64,000 nucleotides of DNA from Rikenellaceae bacterium (GCA_003542575.1 DPKJ01000014.1:300566-364565); one strand, 5' to 3'. Positions 1-9,016 are shown, counted from the stretch's first letter. The notes: generated by a model from the letters alone, not told the origin. Numbers and translations are program-made.

Positions 1-533
1 ATTTCACAGTCGATTATAAGTTGTCTTACCGCCTCAAGATCAGCGCTATTAAGTGCGTCATTCATTTTGGTAGTCACCTCGTCGGCCTTAACCCTGTTCC
101 TTAAAACATTGGGATTTGTTGCACGAAACTGCACCTCATCAAAGGATTCGCCAAATTTCTTCTTTCCCTTCTCAACCTCCTTCTCAATCTTCTCTTCTAG
201 TTTGGCAATGTAGTCCTCAAGCAGAACATCGGCCCTGTATCTCTTTTTTGAATCCTTGTTATCAATCAAAGGGTCGTTAAATGCACCAACGTGTCCCGAA
301 GCTTCCCAAATTTTAGGATGCATGAATATTGCAGAGTCAATTCCAACGATATTTTCGTTTAGACGAACCATTGCATCCCACCAATATTTTTTGATGTTAT
401 TCTTGAGTTCCACTCCCAACTGTCCGTAGTCATACACAGCACTCAGACCATCGTAAACCTCACTGGACTGAAAAATGAAACCATACTCCTTTGCGTGTGC
501 TATCAGACTCTTGAATAACTCCTCCTGTGTCAT
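1..533 (-). CDS. glyS: Glycyl-tRNA synthetase, N-terminal part (cut by window edge)
   Basis: Class II glycyl-tRNA synthetase of the dimeric, eukaryote/Gram-positive type, which charges tRNA-Gly in the cytoplasm. The 177 visible residues start at an ATG (complement of 531-533) and contain the motif 1 region, with GFIFQSSEVYDG and YDYGQLGVELKNNI, followed by the family's charged helical insertion. The C-terminal catalytic and anticodon-binding parts lie beyond base 1. It is divergent from the dsbD-like gene. The truncation is only the window edge. Identification is firm; whether the missing part is intact cannot be seen. Confidence 0.93.
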   Translation of the reverse strand, partial: MTQEELFKSLIAHAKEYGFIFQSSEVYDGLSAVYDYGQLGVELKNNIKKYWWDAMVRLNENIVGIDSAIFMHPKIWEASGHVGAFNDPLIDNKDSKKRYRADVLLEDYIAKLEEKIEKEVEKGKKKFGESFDEVQFRATNPNVLRNRVKADEVTTKMNDALNSADLEAVRQLIIDCE

Positions 534-584
534 AATTACAATTGTTTATAAACTGCGAAATTAGTGCTTTTTATATAAATTTAA

Positions 585-592
585 TACTTTTG
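585..592 (+). promoter_or_regulatory. Bacteroidota -7 box (TACTTTTG) for dsbD-like gene
   Basis: TACTTTTG matches the TAnnTTTG -7 consensus of the Bacteroidota housekeeping sigma factor and lies 39 bases before the ATG at 632. No convincing TTTG -33 box is visible at the expected distance. Confidence 0.5.
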
Positions 593-631
593 TCTGTCAA
601 TAATCCCTAAAGTGACTAAAACAAACATACG

Positions 632-2626
632 ATGAAACGATTTATACTGATATTATTTTCTCTGTTCCTGATAACTGCCGCAAATGCACAGATAACGGCG
701 GTTTGGAGTTACCAGCAAAAAGACAACGGTGATGGCACAATTGACCTTATATTCAATGCCGATATCGAAAAAAACTGGTACATGTACAATGCAGACCTCA
801 TTCCAAATGGTCCGCTGCCAACTACATTTGAAATTAAAGGTAACAACGGTTTTGTTGCCGTAGGAAAACTCAGAGACAACATGAAGGCCAAGACCAAAAT
901 GGATGATGCCTTTGGTGTTGAGGTTAAGATTTTTGAACAGAGAGGCTCTTTTGTTCAGACAATCAGAAGAACAGATGCAGGGAGCTTTAAAGTAGAGGGA
1001 ATTCTTACCTTCCAGACCTGTAATGGATCTGAGTGCCTGATGGACGAACTGGATGTTGTGTTTGATATTCCTGCAGGAGAGGTAGCTGAATTCACAGAGG
1101 AGGAGATGATCCCGATATCTGCCCAAGAGAGTGATCAAGCATTCGGTGGTAATGCTAAGGGATCAACAGAGGGGCTGCTTGTTTTTCTTTTGATTGCATT
1201 TGCAGCGGGTCTTGGAGGTGTCTTCACACCTTGCGTATTCCCAATGATTCCAATGACTGTAAGTTTTTTCATAGGTGGCACAGGTGCTAAAAAGGCAGGC
1301 ATAATCAAGGGTTTGATTTTCGGACTCTCGGTTACACTCATTTATACAATGGTTGGTGTTATTGTTGCCATGTTCCAGAGCACAGATGCAACCGATTTCA
1401 TGGGAACCCACTGGATACCAAACTTTCTTTTTGCAGCGCTATTTATAACTTTTGCAATATCTTTTCTTGGGGCATTTGAAATTACGCTCCCCACAGGTCT
1501 TGCAAATAAAGCAGATGCACAGGCAGATAAAGGTGGCTACATTGCCTCTTTCTTTGTTGCCTTTGCAATGGTTATTGTATCATTTTCATGTACAGGCCCT
1601 TTTGTAGGTTCAATTCTGGCTGCTGCGGTAACCGGAGGTCTTGCTCTAAAGCCCATACTGGGAATGTTCGCATTCGGTCTTGCATTTTCGCTACCGTTTG
1701 TAATCTTCTCATTCTTCCCGTCGCTAATGAAAAAGATGCCTAAATCGGGCGGATGGCTCAATGTTGTTAAGGTGGTATTCGCATTTATCCTAATGGCATT
1801 TGCAATGAAATATCTTTACACGGTTGACGCATACTTTGGATGGGGTATTCTAAACCGCGCCATATTTATCTCAATCTGGATTGTAATTGCAATTCTGTTG
1901 GGAATGTACCTTCTTGGCAAGATAACTACATTACACGACTCAAAAGTTGAGTCTGTAGGTGTATCGAGGATTATCTTTGCGATAGCCTCTTTCGCTTTTG
2001 CAGTTTATCTTATTCCGGGCCTGTTTGGTGCACCCCTTGCTTCGCTCTCGGGTCTCTTACCTCCTCCTGATCAAAGTACGATGGTAATTTCCGGTTCGGC
2101 AACAGGAGCTGCATCTTCGGCAATATCAAATGAACCAAGCACCGGACTTTGCTCAGAGGCTAAATATGCAACGGCAAAAAACAGAGCTCCACACGGCCTT
2201 AACAGTTACTACGACATAAAGGAGGCCATCGAATGTGCAAAAGAGCAAAACAAGCCCCTTTTACTATCATTCAAGGCTGTAACATGCAGTGCCTGCAAGG
2301 TGATGGAGGCAACTGTCTGGAGCGATCCTGCTGTTTTGGATATACTGCAAAATAAAGTTGTTCTGGTGAGTCTCTATGTTGACGACCGCACTGAGCTTCC
2401 TCTTGAGGAGCAGGTAACCTCTGTAATTGATGGAAAATTGAAGAACACTCTGGGCAGAAAATACCGCGACTATCAGTTAAGTCGCTTTGGTGTTGCCTCT
2501 CAGCCCTATTATGTTCTTGTTGACCATAATGAGCAAGTATTGGTGAAACCTATCGGAGAAAGTTCTTTGACAGAATTTTTGGCATTTCTTAATGGCGGTA
2601 TAGAAACATTTAACCGCCAACTTTAA
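632..2626 (+). CDS. dsbD: DsbD-type thiol:disulfide interchange protein
   Basis: Inner-membrane transporter that passes electrons from cytoplasmic thioredoxin to the periplasm for protein disulfide reduction and cytochrome c maturation. A signal peptide (residues 1-19) precedes a periplasmic alpha domain with Cys130/Cys135. A multi-pass membrane domain (about 180-470) carries the two hallmark cysteines, in FTPCVFP (Cys201) and SFSCTGPFVG (Cys320). A C-terminal thioredoxin-like domain has CSAC (Cys552/Cys555). All three redox pairs are therefore present. The length of 664 residues is usual for Bacteroidota. It is monocistronic and convergent with the nitroreductase gene. Confidence 0.92.
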   Translation: MKRFILILFSLFLITAANAQITAVWSYQQKDNGDGTIDLIFNADIEKNWYMYNADLIPNGPLPTTFEIKGNNGFVAVGKLRDNMKAKTKMDDAFGVEVKIFEQRGSFVQTIRRTDAGSFKVEGILTFQTCNGSECLMDELDVVFDIPAGEVAEFTEEEMIPISAQESDQAFGGNAKGSTEGLLVFLLIAFAAGLGGVFTPCVFPMIPMTVSFFIGGTGAKKAGIIKGLIFGLSVTLIYTMVGVIVAMFQSTDATDFMGTHWIPNFLFAALFITFAISFLGAFEITLPTGLANKADAQADKGGYIASFFVAFAMVIVSFSCTGPFVGSILAAAVTGGLALKPILGMFAFGLAFSLPFVIFSFFPSLMKKMPKSGGWLNVVKVVFAFILMAFAMKYLYTVDAYFGWGILNRAIFISIWIVIAILLGMYLLGKITTLHDSKVESVGVSRIIFAIASFAFAVYLIPGLFGAPLASLSGLLPPPDQSTMVISGSATGAASSAISNEPSTGLCSEAKYATAKNRAPHGLNSYYDIKEAIECAKEQNKPLLLSFKAVTCSACKVMEATVWSDPAVLDILQNKVVLVSLYVDDRTELPLEEQVTSVIDGKLKNTLGRKYRDYQLSRFGVASQPYYVLVDHNEQVLVKPIGESSLTEFLAFLNGGIETFNRQL

Positions 2627-2644
2627 TTAAGAGGGCGGTTAAAT
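2608..2644 (+). terminator. Hairpin overlapping the dsbD stop codon
   Basis: An 11-bp perfect inverted repeat (ATTTAACCGCC / GGCGGTTAAAT) with a 15-base loop spans the last codons and stop of the dsbD-like gene. A T run follows at about 2650. It may terminate dsbD and, because it is symmetric, the convergent nitroreductase transcript. The overlap with coding sequence and the gap before the T run make this moderate evidence. Confidence 0.5.
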
Positions 2645-2676
2645 CTTAGTTTTTAAAATCACACGATTTTATAGGA

Positions 2677-3306
2677 TTACACTTTTTCGTACAACTCTTC
2701 CAAAGGCTTTCTTACCTTTTTGAAAGCCAGGAATGGATCTTCTTGCGACCTGTATCCAAGAGCACACATCACAGATGCAGTAAGCCCTTTCTCTTTGAGT
2801 CCAAGTATCTTATCAAAACTCTCCTTATCAAATCCCTCCATCGGGCCTGAGTCAATACCCAGCTCCGAAGCGGCAGCCATAAGTGTTCCAAGAGCAATAT
2901 AGGTCTGTTTTGAAGTCCAGACTTTCATCTGCTCAGGGCTCATCGAAGCCATTTGAGACTTCATCATATTACCGTAATCTGCAGATTCAGAAACATTAAG
3001 ATTGTTTATTTTTGCTCTTAGTTCAAGATAGTTGTCAACCTCTTTGTCTCCAACGTTTGTGTAATTACAAAAAAGAAACAGCACAAATGAGTCTGTAAGC
3101 TGAGGTTGCCCCCAGGAAGCAGCCTTAAGCTTCTCCCTGATCTCGGGATTCTCAATAATAAGTACTTTAAAAGGCTGAAGACCGTATGAAGTTGCAGTAA
3201 GGTTAACGGCCTCTTTCAAAAGTTCGATATTTGTACTGCTTATCTTCTTTGTGGTATCAAATTTCTTTGTAGCATAGCGCCACTTTAAGCTATCTATAAT
3301 TTTCAT
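2677..3306 (-). CDS. NAD(P)H-dependent oxidoreductase, nitroreductase family
   Basis: A 209-residue FMN-dependent nitroreductase-fold protein of the NfsB/YfkO kind, which reduces quinones, nitro compounds or similar electrophiles with NAD(P)H. The family start is plain (SLKWRYATKKFD, residues 7-18), as are the FMN-contact region TATSYGLQPFKVLII and the C-terminal AALGYR-like segment (here CALGYRSQEDPF). It is the last gene of a same-strand group with a pirin and an AraC regulator. That grouping suggests a response to electrophilic or oxidative stress, but the substrate cannot be read from sequence. Confidence 0.85.
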   Translation of the reverse strand: MKIIDSLKWRYATKKFDTTKKISSTNIELLKEAVNLTATSYGLQPFKVLIIENPEIREKLKAASWGQPQLTDSFVLFLFCNYTNVGDKEVDNYLELRAKINNLNVSESADYGNMMKSQMASMSPEQMKVWTSKQTYIALGTLMAAASELGIDSGPMEGFDKESFDKILGLKEKGLTASVMCALGYRSQEDPFLAFKKVRKPLEELYEKV

Positions 3307-3370
3307 CTCTATTCATTTATTTTAGTTGGGTTGCCCCCTTGTTAACAGTTAAATTTGGTTTTTGTTTGAA

Positions 3371-4105
3371 TTACCATTTCATCGGGACATCAATAATCAG
3401 AAATTTTGCATCTTTTTCTGAAGTAATCTCTAATGAAACAGAGTCGGTAACTGCAATTGCATCTCTGCGAGACAATTTGTTTCCTAAAATTGATATATCT
3501 CCCTCTATGACAAAAAGATATACTCCATTACCCTCTTTTTTGGTTATGTATTCAATACTCTTTCCTTTTTCAAGTTCGCTCAGATAGAACCAACTCTGCT
3601 GATAGATCCAGATTCCCTCTTCTTCATTATCCCCAAATGGTTTTATTATGTTGAGGAGTCTGTTTTTCATACCCGATACATCAATTTTTCTCTGATCATA
3701 CCTTGGCTCAACGCTTTTTCTGTCAGGAAAAATCCATATCTGCAACAGCTCCGCTGCTACCTCTTTGTTGTTGTTCATCTCGCTGTGAAAAACTCCACTG
3801 CCGGCACTCATTACCTGAATCTCTCCTGCTGTAATAACAGAGCTGTTTCCCATGCTGTCGCCGTGAGACAACTCTCCATTAAGGGGAATTGTTATGATCT
3901 CCATATTGTCGTGCGGATGTTTTCCAAATCCCTCCTTTGGAGCTACCCAGTCATCATTCAAAACCCTAAGTGCTCCAAAATGAACTCTTTCGGGGTTATA
4001 ATAGTTAGCAAATGAGAATGAGTGGTTTGCTTTGAGCCATCCGTGATCGGCTCCGCCTCTGGTGTTGGCTCTTATGATTGTATATATTGTATCTGATGTT
4101 TTCAT
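3371..4105 (-). CDS. Pirin family protein
   Basis: Bicupin pirin/YhhW-type protein, a putative metal-dependent quercetin-dioxygenase-like enzyme or redox-sensitive regulator. The N-terminal cupin has GKHPHDNMEI and HSEMN, which supply the histidines and glutamate of the metal site. The conserved pirin opening GGADHGWLKANHSFSFANYY is intact. I start at the ATG giving MKTSDTIY (position 4105), because the only longer option begins at TTG 18 bases upstream. The length is then 244 residues. It sits between the AraC regulator and the nitroreductase on the same strand. Physiological substrate unknown. Confidence 0.88.
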   Translation of the reverse strand: MKTSDTIYTIIRANTRGGADHGWLKANHSFSFANYYNPERVHFGALRVLNDDWVAPKEGFGKHPHDNMEIITIPLNGELSHGDSMGNSSVITAGEIQVMSAGSGVFHSEMNNNKEVAAELLQIWIFPDRKSVEPRYDQRKIDVSGMKNRLLNIIKPFGDNEEEGIWIYQQSWFYLSELEKGKSIEYITKKEGNGVYLFVIEGDISILGNKLSRRDAIAVTDSVSLEITSEKDAKFLIIDVPMKW

Positions 4106-4188
4106 TGCTTTGTGCTTTATCAAAGTTTAATAATAATTACAGCACAAAGGTACGGTGTCAGGAGAGGCCGGTCAATGTAAAATTCCCT

Positions 4189-5124
4189 CTATTTGTTGTA
4201 TAAATCCTTACCCGAGCGAAAATCGGTAAAGTTCTCTCCTGTTACGCTTTTATAAAATTTGCTGAAATGGGCGGGATCCCTGAAGCCCAATGTGTATGCT
4301 ATCTCCTTGGAAGAGAAAGATGTATTTACTCCCAGTCGCTTTGCCTCCAAAACAATCCTCCGTTGAATCATCTCTTTGGCATTAATGCCTGTTGAATCCT
4401 TTAAAACATTGTTAAGATAGTCTGCAGTAATGCTTAATTCCGTTGCATAATGTGAAACCTGATGCCACTTACTGAAGTTTTCTTCTAATAGATCTTTAAA
4501 GTTTCCCACAACAGATTTTTCAGTTTGAGTATATTGTGTATTGGAGTTATTATCGGCAGGAATGTGTTTGTGACACTCAATCATGAAAATTTTAAGCCAT
4601 GATGCAACAGCCTCGTTTTTAAATCTTTCGCAATTTACTTTGCCCTTATTTATTTCAGAATTAAAGACAGCTACTATCTCTTTTCCTGCAAGTTCAAGCA
4701 TCATCTCCTCCCCATCTTTAATATCTAGTGGAAGTGATGTGTTACCCGGGTCAAAAAGCGAAAGGGCTTTCAGGAAATCATTATTAATATTGTATTTGCA
4801 GAGGAAATCTCCGGTAAACATTAGTACAAGTCCAAGGGGTTCGGTATGTGAGACCACCTGATGAACCTGTCCCGGTGAGAGAAAAAAGAGCCTGCCGGGC
4901 TTCATCTCATATGAGGTAAAGTCAATCATGTGAATGCCTGTACCCTCTTTTACCCAAATTATAGTATAGAAGTTGTGTCTGTGCGGGTCATCGGCCTCTC
5001 CTCCCGTCTCCTCCCAAATCTCCTCCATTGTACGGTAGGCAAACATGACAGGGGACTCCTCGTGATAGAGATCAAAGGAGGGGATTGCGTTTGCAACTGA
5101 TTCGGTAAAAAAGGAATTTTTCAT
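4189..5124 (-). CDS. AraC family transcriptional regulator
   Basis: A 311-residue regulator with an N-terminal cupin-like sensor region (HRHNFYTIIWVKEGTGIHMIDF, then PGRLFFLSPGQVHQV) and a C-terminal double helix-turn-helix. The recognition segment near the end reads SSKEIAYTLGFRDPAHFSKFYK, a textbook AraC signature. It lies 83 bases upstream of the pirin gene on the same strand and is the obvious candidate to control pirin and nitroreductase. The inducer is unknown, and no operator repeat stands out in the short gaps around it. Confidence 0.88.
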   Translation of the reverse strand: MKNSFFTESVANAIPSFDLYHEESPVMFAYRTMEEIWEETGGEADDPHRHNFYTIIWVKEGTGIHMIDFTSYEMKPGRLFFLSPGQVHQVVSHTEPLGLVLMFTGDFLCKYNINNDFLKALSLFDPGNTSLPLDIKDGEEMMLELAGKEIVAVFNSEINKGKVNCERFKNEAVASWLKIFMIECHKHIPADNNSNTQYTQTEKSVVGNFKDLLEENFSKWHQVSHYATELSITADYLNNVLKDSTGINAKEMIQRRIVLEAKRLGVNTSFSSKEIAYTLGFRDPAHFSKFYKSVTGENFTDFRSGKDLYNK

Positions 5125-5194
5125 GCTTTACTGATTACCAATTAGCCATCATAGTTATTACATAGCTTTTATGATTAATTCAGAGTCTTCTCTA

Positions 5195-5728
5195 TTATTG
5201 CAGAGTTATCTTTTTTACTGCAGAGTTGTCTTCACATTCGTTTAGAAGTTGTTCAACGGTAATTCCCAAACCCGGGTGAATAAAGTCGGGCGCGATTTGG
5301 GCAACCGGCTCTAATACAAAACGTCTCAAGTGCATTCTTGGGTGTGGTAATGAGAGGGTTTCACTCTGATACACCAAATTACCATAAAATATGATATCAA
5401 TATCTATCTCTCTGGAGCTGTATTCTCTCTCTGCACCACTTTTCTCTTCATCCTTCTGGTTCTTCTTGCTCTCCTCTCCCCTCACCCTTCCCAGGTTTTT
5501 TTCAATGTTAAGAACCTTTTCAAGCAGCTCTTCCGGTCTGAACTCTGTATCAATAAGCACCGCTCTGTTCAAAAAACATTCATCTGCATTAAAACCCCAG
5601 GGCTCGCTCTCATATAATGGCGATAGTATGATTTCTCCCGACGATAGATCTGACACCATTTGTGATGCCTTTTCTATAATCGAGAGCTTGTCTCCTCTGT
5701 TGCTTCCAAGCAGAAGTATGGTTTTCAT
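5195..5728 (-). CDS. folK: 2-amino-4-hydroxy-6-hydroxymethyldihydropteridine pyrophosphokinase
   Basis: HPPK transfers pyrophosphate from ATP to 6-hydroxymethyl-dihydropterin in folate synthesis. Family landmarks are the opening LLGSNRGDKLS, SPLYESEPWG, the metal-binding EIDIDIIFYGN and the C-terminal LPHPRMHLRRFVLEP. The length of 177 residues is slightly above the usual 160 because of a charged insert (about 85-100). Its start overlaps the stop of the upstream DUF59 gene by four bases, so it is probably translationally coupled at the end of the suf operon. No other folate gene is adjacent. Confidence 0.93.
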   Translation of the reverse strand: MKTILLLGSNRGDKLSIIEKASQMVSDLSSGEIILSPLYESEPWGFNADECFLNRAVLIDTEFRPEELLEKVLNIEKNLGRVRGEESKKNQKDEEKSGAEREYSSREIDIDIIFYGNLVYQSETLSLPHPRMHLRRFVLEPVAQIAPDFIHPGLGITVEQLLNECEDNSAVKKITLQ

Positions 5729-6027
5729 AGCATACCAAGCTCAAAAAGAGCTTCTTCGCTCATTCTGTCTCTGTCCCATGGCGGGTCAAATGTGAGCTCA
5801 ATTGCCACATCTTCAATCGTTGGTACCATTGATACGGCATCATAGACATCTTGCAGCAACTCATCAACCATAGGACAGTTGGGTGCTGTAAGTGTCATTT
5901 TGATAAAAGCTTTACGATTTATATCAACCCTGATTTCATAAATCAGCCCTAAATCATACACATTAACGGGTATCTCCGGGTCATAAACCTGCTTAAGGGC
6001 CAGTACAATATTTTTTTCTACACTCAT
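5725..6027 (-). CDS. SufT-like MIP18/DUF59 Fe-S assembly factor
   Basis: A 100-residue single-domain DUF59 protein of the SufT/PaaD type, thought to help maturation of iron-sulfur proteins. It shows the domain signature DPEIPVNVYDLGLIYEI and the conserved MTLTAPNCPMVDEL with its single cysteine, ending with the DPPWDRDRMSEEA segment. It lies between sufE and folK in the same operon, which supports a role in cluster delivery. It is short and has none of the extra domains of PaaD-type fusions. Confidence 0.88.
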   Translation of the reverse strand: MSVEKNIVLALKQVYDPEIPVNVYDLGLIYEIRVDINRKAFIKMTLTAPNCPMVDELLQDVYDAVSMVPTIEDVAIELTFDPPWDRDRMSEEALFELGML

Positions 6028-6041
6028 AATATTAAAAATTT

Positions 6042-6455
6042 TTATGCAGAGTAGGCCATTGCATATATTTTTATCTGTTTTATCATCGATAGCAGGCCGT
6101 TTGCTCTTGTTGGAGAGAGGTTCTCCTGAAGACCAATCTCTTTAATAAAGTTCAGGTCAGCATCAATAATCTCCTTAGGAGTTCGTTCAGAGAAAACCCT
6201 GATCAGTAACGATATAATTCCCTTCGTGATTATAGCGTCGCTGTCTGCGGTAAAATAGATTAGGCCATTCTTAAATTCTGCGTTCAGCCATACTCTTGAT
6301 TGACAGCCCTTTATCAGGTTTCCTTCAAGTTTTTCACCCTCTTTTATGATTGGTAGCGTTTTTCCAAGTTCAATTAAATATTCATATTTATCCATCCAAT
6401 CCGTGAAAATCGAGAACTCCTCGACAATTTGCTGCTCAACTTCTCTAATTGTCAT
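6042..6455 (-). CDS. sufE: SufE cysteine desulfuration protein
   Basis: SufE takes the persulfide sulfur from SufS and stimulates its desulfurase activity. The 137-residue sequence has the family core, with the sulfur-accepting cysteine in IKGCQSRVWL (Cys51) and the downstream ADSDAIITKGIISLL region. It follows sufS by 108 bases on the same strand and is followed closely by the DUF59 gene. sufBCD, which form the scaffold, are not in this window. Confidence 0.93.
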   Translation of the reverse strand: MTIREVEQQIVEEFSIFTDWMDKYEYLIELGKTLPIIKEGEKLEGNLIKGCQSRVWLNAEFKNGLIYFTADSDAIITKGIISLLIRVFSERTPKEIIDADLNFIKEIGLQENLSPTRANGLLSMIKQIKIYAMAYSA

Positions 6456-6562
6456 TATATAAATTATTATTCTTAAGTTATTTATTATTGTTTACCTTAT
6501 TCATTAATACATTAACACTTTGTTAATCCCAATTTAATATGTCACATAAAATAATCTCCCGA

Positions 6563-7789
6563 TTATGATAACATCTTTATTGCTCGTTTTAAAGAGGCAA
6601 TAAAATACTCTGCCTCATCAATTGTATTATATGCAGCAAAGGATGCACGAAGCATTGATTCAACGCCATATCTTTTCATAAGAGGTTCGGCACACATCTG
6701 CCCCGAACGCAATGCAACTCCCATTTTATCCATAATCATTGCCAGGTCCGATGGGTGTGCACCATTAACAGTAAATGAAAACAGAGAAATCCTACTCTCT
6801 CCCACTCCATAAAGTCTTAATCCTTCGATTTTTAAAAGCTCCTCTATCATGTATTCCACAATAGACCGCTCTGAGTTCTCCAGAAATTTTTTGTCAATTG
6901 ACTCTACAAACCTTATTGCCTCCAACATTGCTGCAGCACCAATAAAATTGGGAGTACCTGCCTCAAACTTTAATGGAAGCGGTGCATATGTTGTCTTCTC
7001 AAAAGTAACTGTACCTACCATATCTCCTCCTCCCATCCATGGCGGTATACTATCAAGAATTTCCCTCTTGCCGTACAAAACCCCTGTTCCTGTTGGCCCG
7101 TAAAGCTTGTGTCCGGAAAAGGCATAAAAGTCGCAATCAAGCTTACGTACATCAGTCTCTATGTGCACGATACTCTGCGCTCCGTCAACCATTACAGGAA
7201 TACCCTTTGCATGTGCTCTGGATATCAATTCCTCAACAGGGTTTATTAGCCCCAGTACGTTTGAAACATGAGAAACAGAAACAATTTTTACGGAGCTGTC
7301 GAGAAGATTGTCAAGCATATCCATTCTCCAGTTCCCATTTTCATCAACGGGAAGAACCCTCAAATTGGCCTCTTTGCTTTCACAAATCAATTGCCATGGA
7401 ACAATATTGGAATGGTGCTCAGCCTCTGAAACTAATACCGAATCTCCCTTTCTAAGGTATTTTCCGCCATAACTGGCAGCTACAAGGTTTATAGAGGCCG
7501 TTGTTCCTGATGTAAATATTATCTCCTCTTTTTGAGCTGCATTAATAAATTGTCTTACAGCCTCTCTTGAATCTTCGTATAGCTCTGTCGTTTGAGAACT
7601 CAGTTCGTGCACGGCTCTGTGAATATTACCGTTTACTCCGGAATTCATTCTGTTTACCAGATCAATTACCTGCTTTGGCTTTTGAGATGTTGCTCCGTTA
7701 TCAAGATATACAAGTGTTTTGGAGTTAACACTCTGTTCCAATGCCGGGAAGAGAGATCTTATCTGGTTTATGTCCGCTATTTTATTCAT
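6563..7789 (-). CDS. sufS: Cysteine desulfurase SufS
   Basis: PLP enzyme that mobilises sulfur from L-cysteine for Fe-S cluster assembly. The PLP lysine is in AFSGHKLYGPTG (Lys228 from the chosen start) and the catalytic cysteine is in RSGQMCAEPL (Cys366). TSGTTASIN and EAEHHSNIVPW are typical class V aminotransferase motifs of group II desulfurases. I use the ATG giving MNKIAD (complement of 7787-7789), because the longer frame has no upstream ATG. It heads the sufS-sufE-DUF59-folK group and is divergent from ruvA across 105 bases. Confidence 0.93.
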   Translation of the reverse strand: MNKIADINQIRSLFPALEQSVNSKTLVYLDNGATSQKPKQVIDLVNRMNSGVNGNIHRAVHELSSQTTELYEDSREAVRQFINAAQKEEIIFTSGTTASINLVAASYGGKYLRKGDSVLVSEAEHHSNIVPWQLICESKEANLRVLPVDENGNWRMDMLDNLLDSSVKIVSVSHVSNVLGLINPVEELISRAHAKGIPVMVDGAQSIVHIETDVRKLDCDFYAFSGHKLYGPTGTGVLYGKREILDSIPPWMGGGDMVGTVTFEKTTYAPLPLKFEAGTPNFIGAAAMLEAIRFVESIDKKFLENSERSIVEYMIEELLKIEGLRLYGVGESRISLFSFTVNGAHPSDLAMIMDKMGVALRSGQMCAEPLMKRYGVESMLRASFAAYNTIDEAEYFIASLKRAIKMLS

Positions 7790-7838
7790 CTGATAATTAC
7801 TAAGTGAGAGTTGTCGCTGCAAAATTAACAAAACAAAG

Positions 7839-7869
7839 TTGCCGTTTATACCTTAAAAACATAAATTTG
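7839..7869 (+). promoter_or_regulatory. Promoter of ruvA (TTG...TAAATTTG)
   Basis: The -7 box TAAATTTG at 7862-7869 matches TAnnTTTG and is preceded, 20 bases upstream, by a TTG at 7839-7841 suited to the -33 element. The distance to the ruvA ATG is 25 bases. On the other strand CAAAATTA (7820-7827) reads TAATTTTG and could serve sufS. Confidence 0.6.
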
Positions 7870-7894
7870 CATCAAAAGTTTATATCCCCCGGGC

Positions 7895-8488
7895 ATGTAC
7901 GATTATATCAAGGGAGAACTTACCGAGCTTACACCAACCGAGGTAGTTCTGGAAAACAATCAGATAGGCTATAAAATACTTATATCCCTTCAAACCTACT
8001 CAAAGCTAAAAATGGCTGAGAGCACCAAACTTTTCATATATCATCATCTTAGAGAAGATAATGAACAGCTTTACGGCTTTTATGATAAAGATGAGAGATC
8101 TCTTTTCACCAATCTGATTGAGGTTTCGGGTATTGGCCCAAACAGTGCCAGGATGATGTTGTCATCGTTATCTTCAGACGAAATAAGGGGGGCAATTATC
8201 TCCGGAGATGTAAACAAACTTAAGAGCATTAAAGGGATTGGTCTTAAAACAGCCCAACGTCTGCTCATTGAGTTAAAAGACAAGATGGTAAAAAGAGGTT
8301 CGGGAGATGATTTCTCTGGATCATTTATTTTGCCTCAGGCATCTCGCCAAAGAGATGAGGCCGCATCTGCTCTTGTTTTGCTCGGTTTTTCAAAAGCCAA
8401 TGTAGAAAAGGTTTTGGACACACTCCTTAAAGAAAATCCATCCTATTCACTTGAGGAGCTCATCAAGCTTTCACTTAAAAGACTATAG
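7895..8488 (+). CDS. ruvA: Holliday junction DNA helicase subunit RuvA
   Basis: RuvA binds Holliday junctions and positions the RuvB motor for branch migration. The 197-residue protein opens with MYDYIKGEL, has the OB-fold acid-pin region (LFIYHHLREDNEQLYGF) and two helix-hairpin-helix motifs (VSGIGPNSARMML and IKGIGLKTAQRLLIEL). It ends with the C-terminal RuvB-contact domain (EAASALVLLGF). ruvB is 20 kb away in the opposite orientation and ruvC is not present, so the genes are scattered as in many Bacteroidota. Confidence 0.95.
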   Translation: MYDYIKGELTELTPTEVVLENNQIGYKILISLQTYSKLKMAESTKLFIYHHLREDNEQLYGFYDKDERSLFTNLIEVSGIGPNSARMMLSSLSSDEIRGAIISGDVNKLKSIKGIGLKTAQRLLIELKDKMVKRGSGDDFSGSFILPQASRQRDEAASALVLLGFSKANVEKVLDTLLKENPSYSLEELIKLSLKRL

Positions 8489-8505
8489 AATAATTTATAA
8501 TTTCA

Positions 8506-8513
8506 TACATTTG
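8506..8513 (+). promoter_or_regulatory. -7 box (TACATTTG) for gcvH
   Basis: TACATTTG fits TAnnTTTG exactly and lies 22 bases before the gcvH ATG. No clear -33 box is visible. Confidence 0.5.
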
Positions 8514-8534
8514 TAAAAATTTAAACGTAAAAAG

Positions 8535-8909
8535 ATGAATATTCCAGCAAATCTTAAGTATTCTCACGATCACGAGTGGGTAAAAGTTGATGGTAACATT
8601 GCAACTGTTGGTATTACCGATTTTGCACAGAGCCAACTTGGTGACGTGGTGTTTGTTGACATCCCTTCTGAGGGGGAGACTCTTTCAAAATCTGATGTTT
8701 TTGGAGCTATTGAGGCTGTTAAAACAGTAGCAGACGCACTTATGCCGGTATCAGGTAAAATTATTGAAATTAATGGCAATCTTGAAGGTTCACCGGAGTC
8801 AGTAAACAAAGACCCTTATGGTGAAGGTTGGATGGTTAAAATCGAGATGAGCGACCTTTCTGAGCTGGACTCACTGATGGACGCAGAAGCATACGGTGCT
8901 ATTATCTAA
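8535..8909 (+). CDS. gcvH: Glycine cleavage system H protein
   Basis: Lipoyl carrier of the glycine cleavage system that shuttles the aminomethyl group between the P, T and L proteins. The 124 residues include HDHEWVKVDG near the start and the lipoylation site in GAIEAVKTVADAL (Lys63). The C-terminal PYGEGWMVKIEM is typical. It has its own promoter-like box and a terminator, so it is probably transcribed alone. gcvP and gcvT are not in this window. Confidence 0.94.
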   Translation: MNIPANLKYSHDHEWVKVDGNIATVGITDFAQSQLGDVVFVDIPSEGETLSKSDVFGAIEAVKTVADALMPVSGKIIEINGNLEGSPESVNKDPYGEGWMVKIEMSDLSELDSLMDAEAYGAII

Positions 8910-8942
8910 ATATTATCGCACTTAAAACCGCATTTACTTTTA

Positions 8943-8977
8943 AAACCTGCTGTCAAAAATGTCAGCGGGTTTTTATT
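8943..8977 (+). terminator. Rho-independent terminator after gcvH
   Basis: Ten-bp stem (AAACCTGCTG / CAGCGGGTTT, one T-G pair) with a 10-base loop, followed by a T-rich tract. It lies 33 bases past the gcvH stop. Confidence 0.8.
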
Positions 8978-9016
8978 TTTTAATAAATTTACCATTATTT
9001 ACATTATTCAGCAGAT

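Noticed and set aside
653..1138. A 161-codon antisense frame inside the dsbD-like gene
   Set aside because: It lies wholly opposite a clear DsbD-family coding region, with cysteine- and histidine-rich composition typical of an antisense shadow.
2672..5124. Nitroreductase-pirin-AraC trio as a novel system
   Set aside because: This combination is common across Bacteroidota and Proteobacteria; nothing in the sequence sets this copy apart.
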